DNA of 64,000 nucleotides from an uncultured Lachnospiraceae bacterium (GCA_910578115.1 CAJTPO010000014.1:39511-103510), one strand, 5' to 3'. Shown: positions 17,572-26,475, counted from the first letter of the stretch. Made by a program: numbers and translations. Notes: a model not told the origin generated them from the letters alone.

Positions 17572-18488
17572 TTCAAAAATCCGTTAACGATCTGCTCCTC
17601 TGCTTCCTTCTCCGTCAGCCCCAGCGTCATCAGCTTCATTAACTGTTCCCCGGCGATCTTACCGATGGCCGCTTCATGGATCAGATTCGCATCGATATTG
17701 TTTGCTGTCAGCTCCGGCACTGCGCTGACACTCGCTTCGTCCATGATGATGGCATCACATTCGCTGTGCCCCTGACACTTACCGTTTCCCACGATCCGGC
17801 TCTTAAAAAGCTGTCTGGAATGTTCCTTGGCCACCGACCGGGAAATCAGATTGACACTGGAATCATCCCCATTCATATCCACGCTGAAATCCGTCTCCGC
17901 ATACTGCCTGCCATGGGTCATGATCTTCTCCCTTATGACCAGGGATGAGCCCTCGGCCACCTGGGCCGTGGTGACCCGTTTGGTGGAATCAATCCCCTTG
18001 ATCTGTACCGTATCCATTTCCAGGGATGCCCCTTCCGCCAGGTGAATCTCAGTCGTCGGATTCATAAGCCTCTCTCCGCTGCCGTCCCCGCTGCCATAAT
18101 GCTTCTCCACATATCTGACCTTCGCATTCTTCTCCACGAAAAATCTATGAATCCCCGAATGCTCTGAGGCGCTGCCGCCGCTGTTATGGATACCACAGCC
18201 TGCGATAATGGTCACATCCGCATTCTCTCCTACAAAAAAGTCGTTGTATACGCTCTCTTTCAATCCACTCTGGCTGAGCACCACAGGAATATGCACACTC
18301 TCGTTCCTGGTGCCCGGTTTGATCCGGATATCAATACCGGAATGGTCCTCCTTCGTGGTAATATCTATATTGGCTGTCGTATTCCTGGCCGCCATCTGTC
18401 CGTTGGCACGGATATTATAAGCACCGGCAGGTATCTCATGCAGTCCTGCCACCTGCTCCAACAGGTTCTGTTGTATTGCATCCATCAC
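17568..18488 (-). CDS. sufB: SufB/SufD-type Fe-S cluster scaffold (minimal SUF)
   Basis: 306 residues. This is the short SufB/D-core form that works with SufC alone in many anaerobes and archaea (often named SmsB): it forms the scaffold on which iron-sulfur clusters are assembled with ATP-driven help from SufC. The family is shown by the parallel beta-helix pattern, the HRFFVEKNAKVRYVEKHYGSG strand near 125-145, and the C-terminal helical segment ANNIDANLIHEAAIGKIAGEQLMKLMTLGLTEKEAEEQIVNGFL, which is split here across two motifs. SufS, SufU, SufD and a second SufB are absent from this locus. It lies 13 nt downstream of sufC, and its stop codon overlaps the cls start. SufD is an alternative name; the organism probably has only this one. 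Confidence 0.88.
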   Translation of the reverse strand: MMDAIQQNLLEQVAGLHEIPAGAYNIRANGQMAARNTTANIDITTKEDHSGIDIRIKPGTRNESVHIPVVLSQSGLKESVYNDFFVGENADVTIIAGCGIHNSGGSASEHSGIHRFFVEKNAKVRYVEKHYGSGDGSGERLMNPTTEIHLAEGASLEMDTVQIKGIDSTKRVTTAQVAEGSSLVIREKIMTHGRQYAETDFSVDMNGDDSSVNLISRSVAKEHSRQLFKSRIVGNGKCQGHSECDAIIMDEASVSAVPELTANNIDANLIHEAAIGKIAGEQLMKLMTLGLTEKEAEEQIVNGFLK

Positions 18489-18501
18489 TGATACCTCCCT
18501 T

Positions 18502-19224
18502 TTATAATTTATCTGTCAGTGTCTTACAGTGCGCACCGGCGCCAAGAAGCTCCGGTATCACCTCTTCTTTACTTCCCACCTTCTTAATCTGCCCATCCGC
18601 CAGTAAAATGATACGGTCCGCGATGTTCAAAATACGCTCCTGATGGGAAATGATCAGAATAGAACCATGAATCTCCTCATGCATCTTCTCAAACACATGG
18701 ATCAGATTCTGAAAACTCCACAGATCGATTCCGGCTTCCGGCTCATCAAAAATGGAAACTTTCGTTCCACGCGCCATGATCATGGCGATTTCAATCCGTT
18801 TCAATTCCCCGCCGGACAAAGATGCATTCACCTCACGGTTTACATAATCTCTGGCACACAGACCCACTTCGGAAAGCATATTGCATATTTCCGCCATGCT
18901 GGCATCTTTACCGGCCGCGATGGACAAAAGCTCCCGCACCGTAATCCCTTTGAAACGAACCGGCTGCTGGAATGCAAAACTAATTCCCATATTGGCCCGT
19001 TCCGTGATAGAAAGATCCGTGATATCCACTCCGTCCAGCAAAATCTGCCCTGCCGTTGGTTTTATAATTCCCGCAATGATCCTGGCAAGCGTACTCTTAC
19101 CGCTGCCGTTTGGCCCGGTCACGGCAATGAATCTGTCCTCAATGGTCACATTGATATCTTTCAAAATTTCTGCCTCTCTGTTTTCATCTTCCGCAGAGTA
19201 GCAGACACCTTTTAATTCTAACAT
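18502..19224 (-). CDS. sufC: Fe-S assembly ATPase SufC
   Basis: 240 residues. SufC is the soluble ABC-type ATPase of the SUF iron-sulfur assembly system. Motifs: Walker A GPNGSGKST near 36-44, Q-loop in FAFQQPVRFKG near 85, the ABC signature as NASLSGGELKRIEIA near 132-146 and Walker B with VSIFDEPEAGIDLWSF, the form typical of SufC (DEPEAGID, rather than the DEPTSGLD of transporters). It is the first gene of the unit sufC-sufB-cls-plsC. AAGGAG lies 7 nt before the ATG and a TTGCTA-17-TAAGAT promoter 31 nt upstream. Confidence 0.95.
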   Translation of the reverse strand: MLELKGVCYSAEDENREAEILKDINVTIEDRFIAVTGPNGSGKSTLARIIAGIIKPTAGQILLDGVDITDLSITERANMGISFAFQQPVRFKGITVRELLSIAAGKDASMAEICNMLSEVGLCARDYVNREVNASLSGGELKRIEIAMIMARGTKVSIFDEPEAGIDLWSFQNLIHVFEKMHEEIHGSILIISHQERILNIADRIILLADGQIKKVGSKEEVIPELLGAGAHCKTLTDKL

Positions 19225-19255
19225 GTTGTCACTCCTTCTCTCAATTCATTAGAGT

Positions 19256-19284
19256 ATCTTATCACAAAATCGAATACTTAGCAA
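19256..19284 (-). promoter_or_regulatory. promoter for sufC operon
   Basis: Minus strand TTGCTA, 17 nt, TAAGAT; starts just after the terminator of the HPr-like gene. No IscR- or Fur-like box was recognised. Confidence 0.6.
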
Positions 19285-19290
19285 TCTAAA

Positions 19291-19327
19291 AACTGCCGGT
19301 ATATGATTCCCTCATATACCGACAGTT
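19291..19327 (-). terminator. terminator after the HPr-like gene
   Basis: 16-bp stem with one mismatch, 291-306 against 312-327, 5-nt loop, followed on the minus strand by TTTTT. Confidence 0.88.
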
Positions 19328-19356
19328 GTCTTAAAATTTCAGAATATATTACCCCG

Positions 19357-19596
19357 CTATGCCTGCGCTATGTACGGTGCGATCGCCGTCTCAATCTCCG
19401 ACAGCCTGTCGTGATTTTCCAAAACTCTGAACTCCACAGGCTTTGACAGATCCATGGAAAAAATACCCATGATAGACTTGGCATCGATCACATATCTGCC
19501 CGTCGCCAAATCGAAATATCCGTCAAACACTTCGATCGCCTTGACAAACCCTTTCACCCTGTCAATAGAATTTAAATCCAGCATATAACTTTTCAT
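19357..19596 (-). CDS. HPr-like protein lacking the active-site histidine
   Basis: 79 residues, the size of an HPr phosphocarrier. The helix-2 motif DAKSIMGIFSMDL (38-50) matches the regulatory region of HPr and keeps the serine (Ser41) equivalent to Ser46, the site used by HPr kinase. At the position of the catalytic His15 motif (Ile-His-Ala-Arg-Pro-Ala) this protein has Ile-Asp-Arg-Val-Lys-Gly, so it cannot act in the normal phosphotransferase chain. That recalls Crh of Bacillus, which also lacks the histidine, but the sequence is otherwise distant. No PTS enzymes are nearby. It stands alone with its own terminator. A role as a regulator is inference. Confidence 0.75.
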   Translation of the reverse strand: MKSYMLDLNSIDRVKGFVKAIEVFDGYFDLATGRYVIDAKSIMGIFSMDLSKPVEFRVLENHDRLSEIETAIAPYIAQA

Positions 19597-19671
19597 TTTC
19601 TCTCACACCCTTCCCTGCTGTCTGCAGCGTCATGCCTTACCGGCTTCCTTCTGCTTTTCTCATAAACAATT

Positions 19672-19761
19672 TTATGTCATATTCAACTTTTTGTACAGCC
19701 CCAGGTTTACATGTTCCCAAACTGCACGTAACAGTTCTGCCTTCGGCTTCACTGTCACCAT
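19672..19761 (-). CDS. possible 29-residue ORF downstream of feoB
   Basis: ATG with AGGA 5 nt upstream, encoding MVTVKPKAELLRAVWEHVNL and nine further residues. The frame is open back to the feoB stop. It lies 35 nt after feoB on the same strand. Composition is protein-like (amphipathic, Lys/Leu rich), but I do not recognise it and chance is a real possibility. Confidence 0.25.
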   Translation of the reverse strand: MVTVKPKAELLRAVWEHVNLGLYKKLNMT

Positions 19762-19795
19762 TTCATCCTGTGCATCCGCAAAAAATTCGTACGCT

Positions 19796-21802
19796 TTACA
19801 AAAACATCCTCCCGGCATGATAAATCAAAAACGCCACGATCCACGCTGCACCGCACTGCATACATACAATGCAGACCGTCTTCCACAACGATCCCATCTC
19901 CCTTTTGATGGTCGCAACAGCCGCCACACAGGGCGTATACAATAATGTAAATACAAGATAACTGACCGCAGCAGGCGGCGTGAAGATTTCCCCCAGCGCC
20001 TCGCCAAGGCTGCTCATGCTGGTTCCTGTCAGCACACCAAGCGTACTGACCACCGCTTCCTTCGCGCTGAAACCGCTGATCAGTGCGGTAGCCGCCCTCC
20101 AGTCTCCAAAACCAAGCGGCACAAAGACAGGTGCGATCAGCTTTCCGACCATGGCAAGCAGGCTGTCGCCGGAATCCGTCACCACGTTCAATCTGCTGTC
20201 AAAGGACTGCAGAAACCAGATGAGCAATGTCGCAATAAAGATCACCGTAAAAGCACGCTGCACGAAATCTTTCGCCTTATCCCACATCAGCAGCAGCACG
20301 CTTTTCGCCGACGGAAATCTGTAATTTGGCAGCTCCATCACGAACGGCATGGGCTTTCCATGGAACATTGTCCTGTTCAAAATAACTGCACTAAGAATAC
20401 CCACCAGAATTCCCAACACGTACAGCCCCATCATCACAAGTGCCTGGTACTCCCGGAAAAAAGCCGCCGCAAACAGTGCATAGATGGGAATCTTGGCAGA
20501 ACAGCTTATAAACGGAATCAGCAGGATCGTCATCTTCCTGTCACGTTCCGAAGACAGGGTCCTGGTAGCCATAACCGCAGGAACGCTGCATCCAAATCCT
20601 ATGAGCATCGCCACAAAGCTCTTGCCGGAGAGTCCTATCTTACGCAGCGGTCTGTCCATCACGAAAGCAATTCTGGCCATGTAACCGGAATCCTCCAGGA
20701 TCGACAGGAAAAAAAACAATACCACGATGATCGGCAGAAAGCTGAGTACACTTCCCACGCCGGTAAAAATACCGTCGATCACAAGACTCTTTACCACCGG
20801 ATTAATACCGTACTCCACCAGCGCACGCTCCGTCACTGCCGCCATCCAATCAATCGCCATACTCAGAAGATCGCTCAGGAAAGTACCGATCACCCCAAAT
20901 GTAAGCCAGAATACCAGCAGCATGATCAGCAGAAAAGAAGGGATCGCCAGATATTTTCCCGTCAATACATGGTCAATGCGTACACTTCTCCTGTGTTCCC
21001 TGCTTTCCAGACATTTGATGACCGCCTGACTGCACACGCGCTCGATAAAATCATACCGCATGTCAGCGAGCGCAGCATTGCGGTCCATGCCGCTGTCTTT
21101 CTCCATCTCCACAATGCTGTGTTCCATCAGATCCAGCTCATTTTCCGACAGATGCAGATTTTCTATGATATCATGATCGCCTTCCACGATCTTGGTCGCC
21201 GCGAACCGCGGAGAAATACCGATCCGCTCCGCATGATCTTCCACCTGATGACTGACCGCATGAATGCATCTGTGCACGGCTCCTTTTTCACAAAAATCCA
21301 TCACTTTCGGATAGATACGGCGCTGTGACACATCCTTTATGACATGGATCAGATCCTCAATCCCTTCATTTTTGACCGCACTGATGGCTACCACCGGAAT
21401 TCCAAGCGCTTCTTCCATCTTCCCGATATCGATGGTGCCGCCGTTGCTGCGCACCTCATCCATCATATTCAACGCCAGAACCATGGGAATGTGCATCTCC
21501 AGAAGCTGCAGGGTCAGATAGAGATTTCGTTCAATATTTGTGGCATCTACAATATTGATGATCCCGTCAGGATGCTCTTTCAGGATAAATCTGCGTGTTA
21601 CCAGCTCCTCATTCGTATAGGGGCGAATCGAATAGATTCCCGGCAGATCCACCACACAGTCGCCACGCTCCCCACGGATCTCTCCCGTTTTGGAGTCCAC
21701 CGTCACTCCGGGAAAATTTCCCACATGCTGATTAGATCCTGTCAGCTGGTTAAACAAGGTTGTCTTGCCACAGTTCTGATTTCCTACCAAAGCATATCTC
21801 AT
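19796..21802 (-). CDS. feoB: ferrous iron transporter FeoB
   Basis: 668 residues. FeoB is the inner-membrane GTPase-coupled Fe(II) importer. The N-terminal G domain has ALVGNQNCGKTTLFNQLTG (G1), NFPGVTVDSKTG (G2 with the switch threonine), DLPGIYSI (G3), LNMMDE (G4), and a helical GDI domain to about residue 260. The membrane part has two Gate regions (first near FLSILEDSGYMARIAFVMDR, with FGCSVPAVMATRTL; second near GLGD-like VPLGFGDWRAATALISGFSAKEAVVSTLGVL). It is preceded by feoA on the same strand with a 40-nt gap. AGGA lies 4 nt before the ATG. No FeoC-type partner was found. Likely induced by low iron, but no Fur box was recognised. Confidence 0.97.
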   Translation of the reverse strand: MRYALVGNQNCGKTTLFNQLTGSNQHVGNFPGVTVDSKTGEIRGERGDCVVDLPGIYSIRPYTNEELVTRRFILKEHPDGIINIVDATNIERNLYLTLQLLEMHIPMVLALNMMDEVRSNGGTIDIGKMEEALGIPVVAISAVKNEGIEDLIHVIKDVSQRRIYPKVMDFCEKGAVHRCIHAVSHQVEDHAERIGISPRFAATKIVEGDHDIIENLHLSENELDLMEHSIVEMEKDSGMDRNAALADMRYDFIERVCSQAVIKCLESREHRRSVRIDHVLTGKYLAIPSFLLIMLLVFWLTFGVIGTFLSDLLSMAIDWMAAVTERALVEYGINPVVKSLVIDGIFTGVGSVLSFLPIIVVLFFFLSILEDSGYMARIAFVMDRPLRKIGLSGKSFVAMLIGFGCSVPAVMATRTLSSERDRKMTILLIPFISCSAKIPIYALFAAAFFREYQALVMMGLYVLGILVGILSAVILNRTMFHGKPMPFVMELPNYRFPSAKSVLLLMWDKAKDFVQRAFTVIFIATLLIWFLQSFDSRLNVVTDSGDSLLAMVGKLIAPVFVPLGFGDWRAATALISGFSAKEAVVSTLGVLTGTSMSSLGEALGEIFTPPAAVSYLVFTLLYTPCVAAVATIKREMGSLWKTVCIVCMQCGAAWIVAFLIYHAGRMFL

Positions 21803-21842
21803 TTTCCTGCCCTCACCCTCATCTTTTCCCGCACGCGCTCTT

Positions 21843-22064
21843 TCAGAAAACTACTTCAATCTTACCGGCATCTTCCTTGCGGATCGTCAGCTCGTATCCC
21901 CGCAGATGAATCTCGATCGGGTCACCCATAGGCGCTGCTTTCTGCACTTTAACAACCGTCTTCGGAATCAGGCCCATATCCAAAAGCCTGCAGCGAAGTT
22001 CTCCTTCTCCACCAACCTTCACGATCTTCACTTCCTGTCCTACTGCTATCTGATCCAGTGTCAT
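21843..22064 (-). CDS. feoA: ferrous iron transport protein FeoA
   Basis: 73 residues forming one SH3-like domain: the pattern VGQEVKIVKVGGEGELRCRLLDMGLIPKTVVKV is typical, with the closing hydrophobic strand GYELTIRKEDAGKIEV. FeoA is a small cytoplasmic partner of FeoB needed for full Fe(II) uptake. It lies immediately upstream of feoB on the same strand. The ATG has GGGAGAG upstream. A short CCGGGG/CCCCGG hairpin lies 27-50 nt upstream of the start, of unknown meaning. Confidence 0.93.
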   Translation of the reverse strand: MTLDQIAVGQEVKIVKVGGEGELRCRLLDMGLIPKTVVKVQKAAPMGDPIEIHLRGYELTIRKEDAGKIEVVF

Positions 22065-22147
22065 CTTCCATCTCTCCCACTATGTAGTATTCCGGGGCTT
22101 GATTCTATTCCCCGGTATCTGCAGTATATTGCCGCATAAATTCAATA

Positions 22148-23083
22148 TCACGGCTGCTGCAGCGGTGCATCCGGCTGATATACCTGCTTAAATGCCCGAT
22201 ACGTCCTGCCCATTCCCTCTGCCAGCGTGGTGTACACAATCCCGAGTTCCCGCTTACTCTTCTCGTTGGAACAAAGCAGCGTCTCTTCGGCTTTGGCCGG
22301 AAAAGGAATCGGGATTTGCTGTGCCATGGCGCTGTCCACCGTGATCGGGATATCCTGCAGTGCAGCTCTCACTTCCGGATCTGCCGCTTCCTTCAACGTC
22401 TGAAAGAAAAGGGCATAATCCACATCCCCATCCTGACAGAGATTGAAAGCCTGCCCATAAGCTTTCTCATTGCCAAGGGTACGCAGCAGCGCCTGCGCGG
22501 CATCCTTTACGTACACAAACTGAAATCTGCCATCTGCATCCACAAACGCAGGAAGCACCCTGTTTTGCAGCATCATCTGAATATATACCGACTCCCTTGG
22601 AGCATAATTGTACGGACCATAGAGAATTGCCGGACGAAGCACCGTCCACGGAATGTGCCGTTCACCGCAGACCTTTGCAGCTTCCTGCTCTAATGCCACC
22701 TTTCCTGCAATGTAAGCCCCTGCCTCCCCCGGAAAAATCCGCTGTTCCAGCGCATATTCTTCCGTCCTGACCGCACTGCCGCCTCTTGCATAAGCATCCA
22801 CTGTGCTGATTAACACGTACTGTCCGATCTGCCCGGCAATCCCCTGAACAGCTGACTCCACGTCTCCCGCCTGATATGCGCAGAAATCCACAACTGCATC
22901 ATATTTCTTCGTACACTGTGCAAGAACCTCTGCATCATGCCTGTCACCGGTGATTTCATCTGCCCCAAACGCTCTCATTGAATAGGTTCCGCGGTTCAAT
23001 ACCGTGACCGTATGCTCTTTCAACGCTTCCATCACAAAGACTCTTCCGTAAAAATAACTGCCCCCGATTACCAGTAAATTCAT
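22148..23083 (-). CDS. NAD-dependent epimerase/dehydratase (extended SDR)
   Basis: 311 residues. The Rossmann-fold start LLVIGGSYFYGRVFVMEAL gives the nucleotide-binding GxxxxxG-type motif, the LISTVDAYARGG strand gives the catalytic Ser/Thr region, and the catalytic YxxxK appears as AYIAGKVALE near residue 135. This is an extended short-chain dehydrogenase/reductase. The precise substrate (a nucleotide sugar, or another hydroxylated compound) cannot be told from the sequence. AGGAGGCGG precedes the ATG by 3 nt. It lies between the ECF transporter genes and feoAB on the same strand with small gaps (about 73 and 83 nt). A link with either is not evident. Confidence 0.8.
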   Translation of the reverse strand: MNLLVIGGSYFYGRVFVMEALKEHTVTVLNRGTYSMRAFGADEITGDRHDAEVLAQCTKKYDAVVDFCAYQAGDVESAVQGIAGQIGQYVLISTVDAYARGGSAVRTEEYALEQRIFPGEAGAYIAGKVALEQEAAKVCGERHIPWTVLRPAILYGPYNYAPRESVYIQMMLQNRVLPAFVDADGRFQFVYVKDAAQALLRTLGNEKAYGQAFNLCQDGDVDYALFFQTLKEAADPEVRAALQDIPITVDSAMAQQIPIPFPAKAEETLLCSNEKSKRELGIVYTTLAEGMGRTYRAFKQVYQPDAPLQQP

Positions 23084-23156
23084 GACCGCCTCCTGTATTA
23101 TGCTTTACTCCATGTCAGTGCTCTGTCCCGCCGTCCTGCCCGATACCACTCCGGCT

Positions 23157-23990
23157 TTACACAAACGGATTAAAGTACCGGCTGCCGTCCCAGAAAGTCA
23201 CCACCAGATCGATCAACAGAACCGCCACCACAAATCCGATCGTCAGCCAGTCATTCCTTTGCATCTTTCTTTTCACATACCAGGTACGTTTCTTATTTTT
23301 ACCAAACCCACGCAGCTCCATGGCATTGCTGACTGTCTCGATACGATTCAGGCTGGACAGGATCAACGGCAGCAGGATAGCCACCGAATTTTTTAATCTG
23401 GTAAAAAGCTTATCCTTCCCCGACAGATCGATTCCCCTTGCCTGCTGCGCCTGGCTGATATTATGATATTCTCTCTGTACATCCGGTATGTAACGCAGCG
23501 CCAGACTGACGGAATAGCCGATCCGGTAACTGACGCCGATGCTTGCCAGAGACGCCGCAAATTCGCTGGGATCCGTACATGCAATAAACAAAAGCGCTAC
23601 CGGCACCACGCAGATCACCTTCATCGTCATGTTGAGATGATAGAACAGCTGTTGTAATGTGACCGTATAAGGTCCGGCGATCGTAAAAAGCACCGTTCTG
23701 CTCTCATACAGCTCTACGCCATACTCCGGCGCAAACAGATAGACGAACAGATTGTTCAACAGTAGAAAGACAGCTGCCAGCCCCAGCACGATGCTGATAT
23801 CCCGGATCCGGATCCGGCTGATCTTAAAGACCACGGCGCTGATCACCAGCATACCAAGCAGCACTCTCGTATCATAAGTAACCATGGAAGCCACGCTCCA
23901 GGCAAGGAAAAAGATCAGCTTCGTAGTACCTGTCAGAGCATGTACCGGACTTTCCCGCCTGATATAGCTTAAGATCGCAACCTTCGCCAT
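23157..23990 (-). CDS. ecfT: ECF transporter transmembrane component EcfT
   Basis: 277 residues from the ATG at 23990, with AAGGAGG 9 nt upstream. EcfT is the membrane scaffold that couples two ATPase domains to a substrate-binding S component in energy-coupling factor vitamin importers. Several hydrophobic helices are seen in the first 130 residues, and the two coupling helices carry the Ala-Arg-Gly signature as ISQAQQARGID and NAMELRGFG. The gene starts one base after the stop of the fused ATPase gene, so the two are translationally coupled. Confidence 0.92.
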   Translation of the reverse strand: MAKVAILSYIRRESPVHALTGTTKLIFFLAWSVASMVTYDTRVLLGMLVISAVVFKISRIRIRDISIVLGLAAVFLLLNNLFVYLFAPEYGVELYESRTVLFTIAGPYTVTLQQLFYHLNMTMKVICVVPVALLFIACTDPSEFAASLASIGVSYRIGYSVSLALRYIPDVQREYHNISQAQQARGIDLSGKDKLFTRLKNSVAILLPLILSSLNRIETVSNAMELRGFGKNKKRTWYVKRKMQRNDWLTIGFVVAVLLIDLVVTFWDGSRYFNPFV

Positions 23991-23991
23991 A

Positions 23992-25701
23992 CTATCGCAC
24001 CTCCTTCTGCTCATACCCTATAAAGCACTCCGTAAAAACCTGCGGTTCCTCAATACCACATGCCAGACTGAGCGTATACAGGCTGGTTTCCTTTAAGTTA
24101 GCCGCCTGCACCAGTTCCGGGTTATTGAGTACATGCGCCGCCGTGTTGTCCGCCAGCATACGGCCATCGCTGAAGACGATTGCCCGTTTCGTATATTCCA
24201 GCATCAAGTGCATATCGTGCGTGATCATCAATATAGTATAACCCTTTTCATTTAATTCCTTCAGGAAATCCATGATCTCCGTATAATGGTGATAGTCCTG
24301 TCCGGCCGTAGGCTCATCCAGTATAATGATCTGCGGTCTCTGTACAAGAATACTGGCAATGGTCACACGCTTCTTCTGCCCGAAGGATAAAGCCGAAACA
24401 GGCCAGTTCCGGAAAGGATACAACCCGCAGATCTTTAATGTCTCTTCCACCCGCCTGGTCCGTTCCTCCTTTGGCATACCGCTTTGCACCAACGCCATCT
24501 CCACCTCATCCCAGATCATGGGCTTTGATATCATCTGATTCGGATTCTGCATCACATAACCGATATAAGCCGCCCTCTCCTTGATCGTATCCCCTTTCAG
24601 GTCTCTTCCTTCCATGCTGATAGTGCCGCAAACAGGCTTCTCGAATCCACAGATCAATTTGGCCAGCGTACTCTTTCCGGCCCCGTTTCGCCCGACAATA
24701 CTGACCATCTCGCCCTTATAGATCGTGAAATTCACATCCTGCAGCGTACATGTATCCGGCGTATATCCAAACTTAAGATCCCTGATCTGCAGCAGCTCCT
24801 GCCCATGCTGTTCCTGCCGGATCCCCACCCGCTGCGAATGATACCAGCGTCTCACCTGCTCTTTGTCTTCCTGCCGCAGCTGCAGACTGTCCACATGTTC
24901 AGGATGCAGCTCCTCCCTGATCTCAACGCCCGCATAGCGCAGCGCCGTCAGATACAACGGTTCCCTGATGCCGTGCTGTAACAGCAGATTTCCCGAAAGC
25001 AGCCTGGCAGTCGGCATATCCGCTATGATCTGCCCCTCATGCATCAATATGATCCTGTCCATCCGACGCCATAACACGTCTTCCAGCCTGTGTTCTATGA
25101 TGATCACTGCCGCACCCGTTCGTTCGTGAACCATATCGATCAGTTCAATCGTCGTCCGGCCTGCAGCCGGATCCAGGTTTGCCAAGGGCTCGTCAAACAG
25201 GAGCACCTTTACCTCTTCCACCATCACCCCCGCCAGACTGACCCGCTGCTTCTGCCCGCCGGACAATTCATGAGGAGCATACTCCAAATGATGCACAATA
25301 TCCACCAGGCCGGCTACCTGATCCACCAGCTGCTTCATCTCTTCCTGCGGCACGCAATCGTTTTCCGGTGCAAATGCAATGTCCTCTCCCACTGTCAGCC
25401 CGATAAACTGTCCATCCGTGTCCTGCAATACCGTACCCACCACATGGCTCAGTTCGAAAATACTGCTCTCCTGCGTCTCTTTGCCGTCAACCAGCAGCCG
25501 GCCTGTACTTTTACCCGGGTAGGCAAAGGGAATCAACCCGTTAATACAGTTTCCGATTGTACTCTTGCCACTGCCCGACGTACCGGCGATCAATACCCTT
25601 TCCCCCGGATAAATATCCAGATTAATATGATGCAGCGTAGGCTCCGCCTGCGACATATATTGAAAACCGTAGTCCTGAAAAGAAATTACGGGAGTTGTCA
25701 T
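23992..25701 (-). CDS. ECF transporter fused ATPase (two ABC domains, DUF3744 linker)
   Basis: 569 residues from the ATG at 25701, chosen because GAAGGAG lies 6 nt upstream; the frame continues upstream without a site. Two complete ABC ATPase domains are fused: the first with GTSGSGKST (40-48), signature HELSGGQKQRVSLAG and LLFDEPLANLD; the second with GRNGAGKST near 340, SALSFGQKKRVTIAS signature and IILDEPTAGQD. The linker of about 60 residues between them (beginning near LYLTALRYAGVEI) fits DUF3744, a domain seen in ATPases paired with UPF0397-type S components, one of which is encoded just upstream. Both nucleotide sites look intact. A terminator-like hairpin lies between the S gene and this gene. 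Confidence 0.92.
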   Translation of the reverse strand: MTTPVISFQDYGFQYMSQAEPTLHHINLDIYPGERVLIAGTSGSGKSTIGNCINGLIPFAYPGKSTGRLLVDGKETQESSIFELSHVVGTVLQDTDGQFIGLTVGEDIAFAPENDCVPQEEMKQLVDQVAGLVDIVHHLEYAPHELSGGQKQRVSLAGVMVEEVKVLLFDEPLANLDPAAGRTTIELIDMVHERTGAAVIIIEHRLEDVLWRRMDRIILMHEGQIIADMPTARLLSGNLLLQHGIREPLYLTALRYAGVEIREELHPEHVDSLQLRQEDKEQVRRWYHSQRVGIRQEQHGQELLQIRDLKFGYTPDTCTLQDVNFTIYKGEMVSIVGRNGAGKSTLAKLICGFEKPVCGTISMEGRDLKGDTIKERAAYIGYVMQNPNQMISKPMIWDEVEMALVQSGMPKEERTRRVEETLKICGLYPFRNWPVSALSFGQKKRVTIASILVQRPQIIILDEPTAGQDYHHYTEIMDFLKELNEKGYTILMITHDMHLMLEYTKRAIVFSDGRMLADNTAAHVLNNPELVQAANLKETSLYTLSLACGIEEPQVFTECFIGYEQKEVR

Positions 25702-25796
25702 ATCACTGCTCCTTCTCTTGTATATTGCTGCGCTGCATGTAAAACTGCGCATTCTGTCGGCTTCATAAAGAACACGTTTCTTTCTTACGAAGAAAA

Positions 25797-25827
25797 GAGC
25801 CGCCGTATCCATCGATAACGGCCGCTC
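25797..25827 (-). terminator. terminator or attenuator between ecfS and the fused ATPase
   Basis: GAGC-GCC-type stem (797-808 with 813-827, small bulges) followed on the minus strand by TTTTCTTC. It begins 20 nt past the S-component stop and precedes the ATPase start by about 95 nt, so it may reduce ATPase and EcfT expression relative to the S component. Confidence 0.65.
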
Positions 25828-25846
25828 TCATTGATCCGTGGTCTGC

Positions 25847-26389
25847 TTAATCCTCCTTACTCAGAGAACCTTTCCTGACAACCGTCTTCGCATATGCAAC
25901 TAACAGCAGCGAACCTACGATACCGGTCGTGACCATATTGGAGATACCTGCCATCAGGCCCTGTGCAAACAATTTCTCGATGGGCTCCGAATAGATCAGA
26001 ATATCAAGGCAGGGTGCAACAAGTCCCCATGACAACAGATGCGCAATGACCTGCGCCACATTAAAATGAACAATCTTCCTGGTGTCGATCCCCTCATTGA
26101 TGTCCAGCTTCATCGTCACAACACCGATCACCAAACCGGCAAATGCAGAAGCAATGATCCAGCTCCACCAGGGTCCATAGTTGGTGGCATCAATCAACGT
26201 ATGACCGATAAATCCGATCAACAGACCGGCGATCGGTCCGAACAGGGCAGCAAATACTGCCTGTACCGCATACTGCAGACTGATGTAGGTATTGGGAACC
26301 GGCGTGGGTATCGAAACCTTACCTAACACAAAAAATAATGCCGCTCCGATACCGATCGCCACCACAGTTTTCACAGATAATTTCTTCAT
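25847..26389 (-). CDS. ECF transporter S component, UPF0397 family
   Basis: 180 residues, five to six membrane helices. The motif ALFFVLGKVSIPTPVPNT followed by LQYAVQAVFAALFGPIAGLLIGFIGHTL is characteristic of UPF0397, a family annotated as a riboflavin-type ECF substrate-binding component although the substrate is not firmly proven. Together with the fused ATPase and EcfT it forms a complete importer. AGGGAGG lies 6 nt before the ATG. No FMN riboswitch is visible upstream, which argues against simple riboflavin control; instead the gene has an exact-consensus promoter with an inverted repeat around the -35 box. Confidence 0.88.
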   Translation of the reverse strand: MKKLSVKTVVAIGIGAALFFVLGKVSIPTPVPNTYISLQYAVQAVFAALFGPIAGLLIGFIGHTLIDATNYGPWWSWIIASAFAGLVIGVVTMKLDINEGIDTRKIVHFNVAQVIAHLLSWGLVAPCLDILIYSEPIEKLFAQGLMAGISNMVTTGIVGSLLLVAYAKTVVRKGSLSKED

Positions 26390-26446
26390 TGGAATTACCT
26401 CCCTCTCACTGTAAAATGTTTTATTATGTAGAAATCACACATCTGT

Positions 26447-26475
26447 ATTATAGTCTGACTGTCGACATGTGTCAA
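26447..26475 (-). promoter_or_regulatory. exact-consensus promoter for the ECF operon
   Basis: Minus strand TTGACA, 17 nt, TATAAT; 58 nt before the S-component start. Confidence 0.9.

Noticed and set aside
22092..22115. CCGGGG/CCCCGG hairpin before feoA as a terminator or iron-responsive element
   Set aside because: No T-tract, only six base pairs, and no resemblance to a known iron-responsive site.
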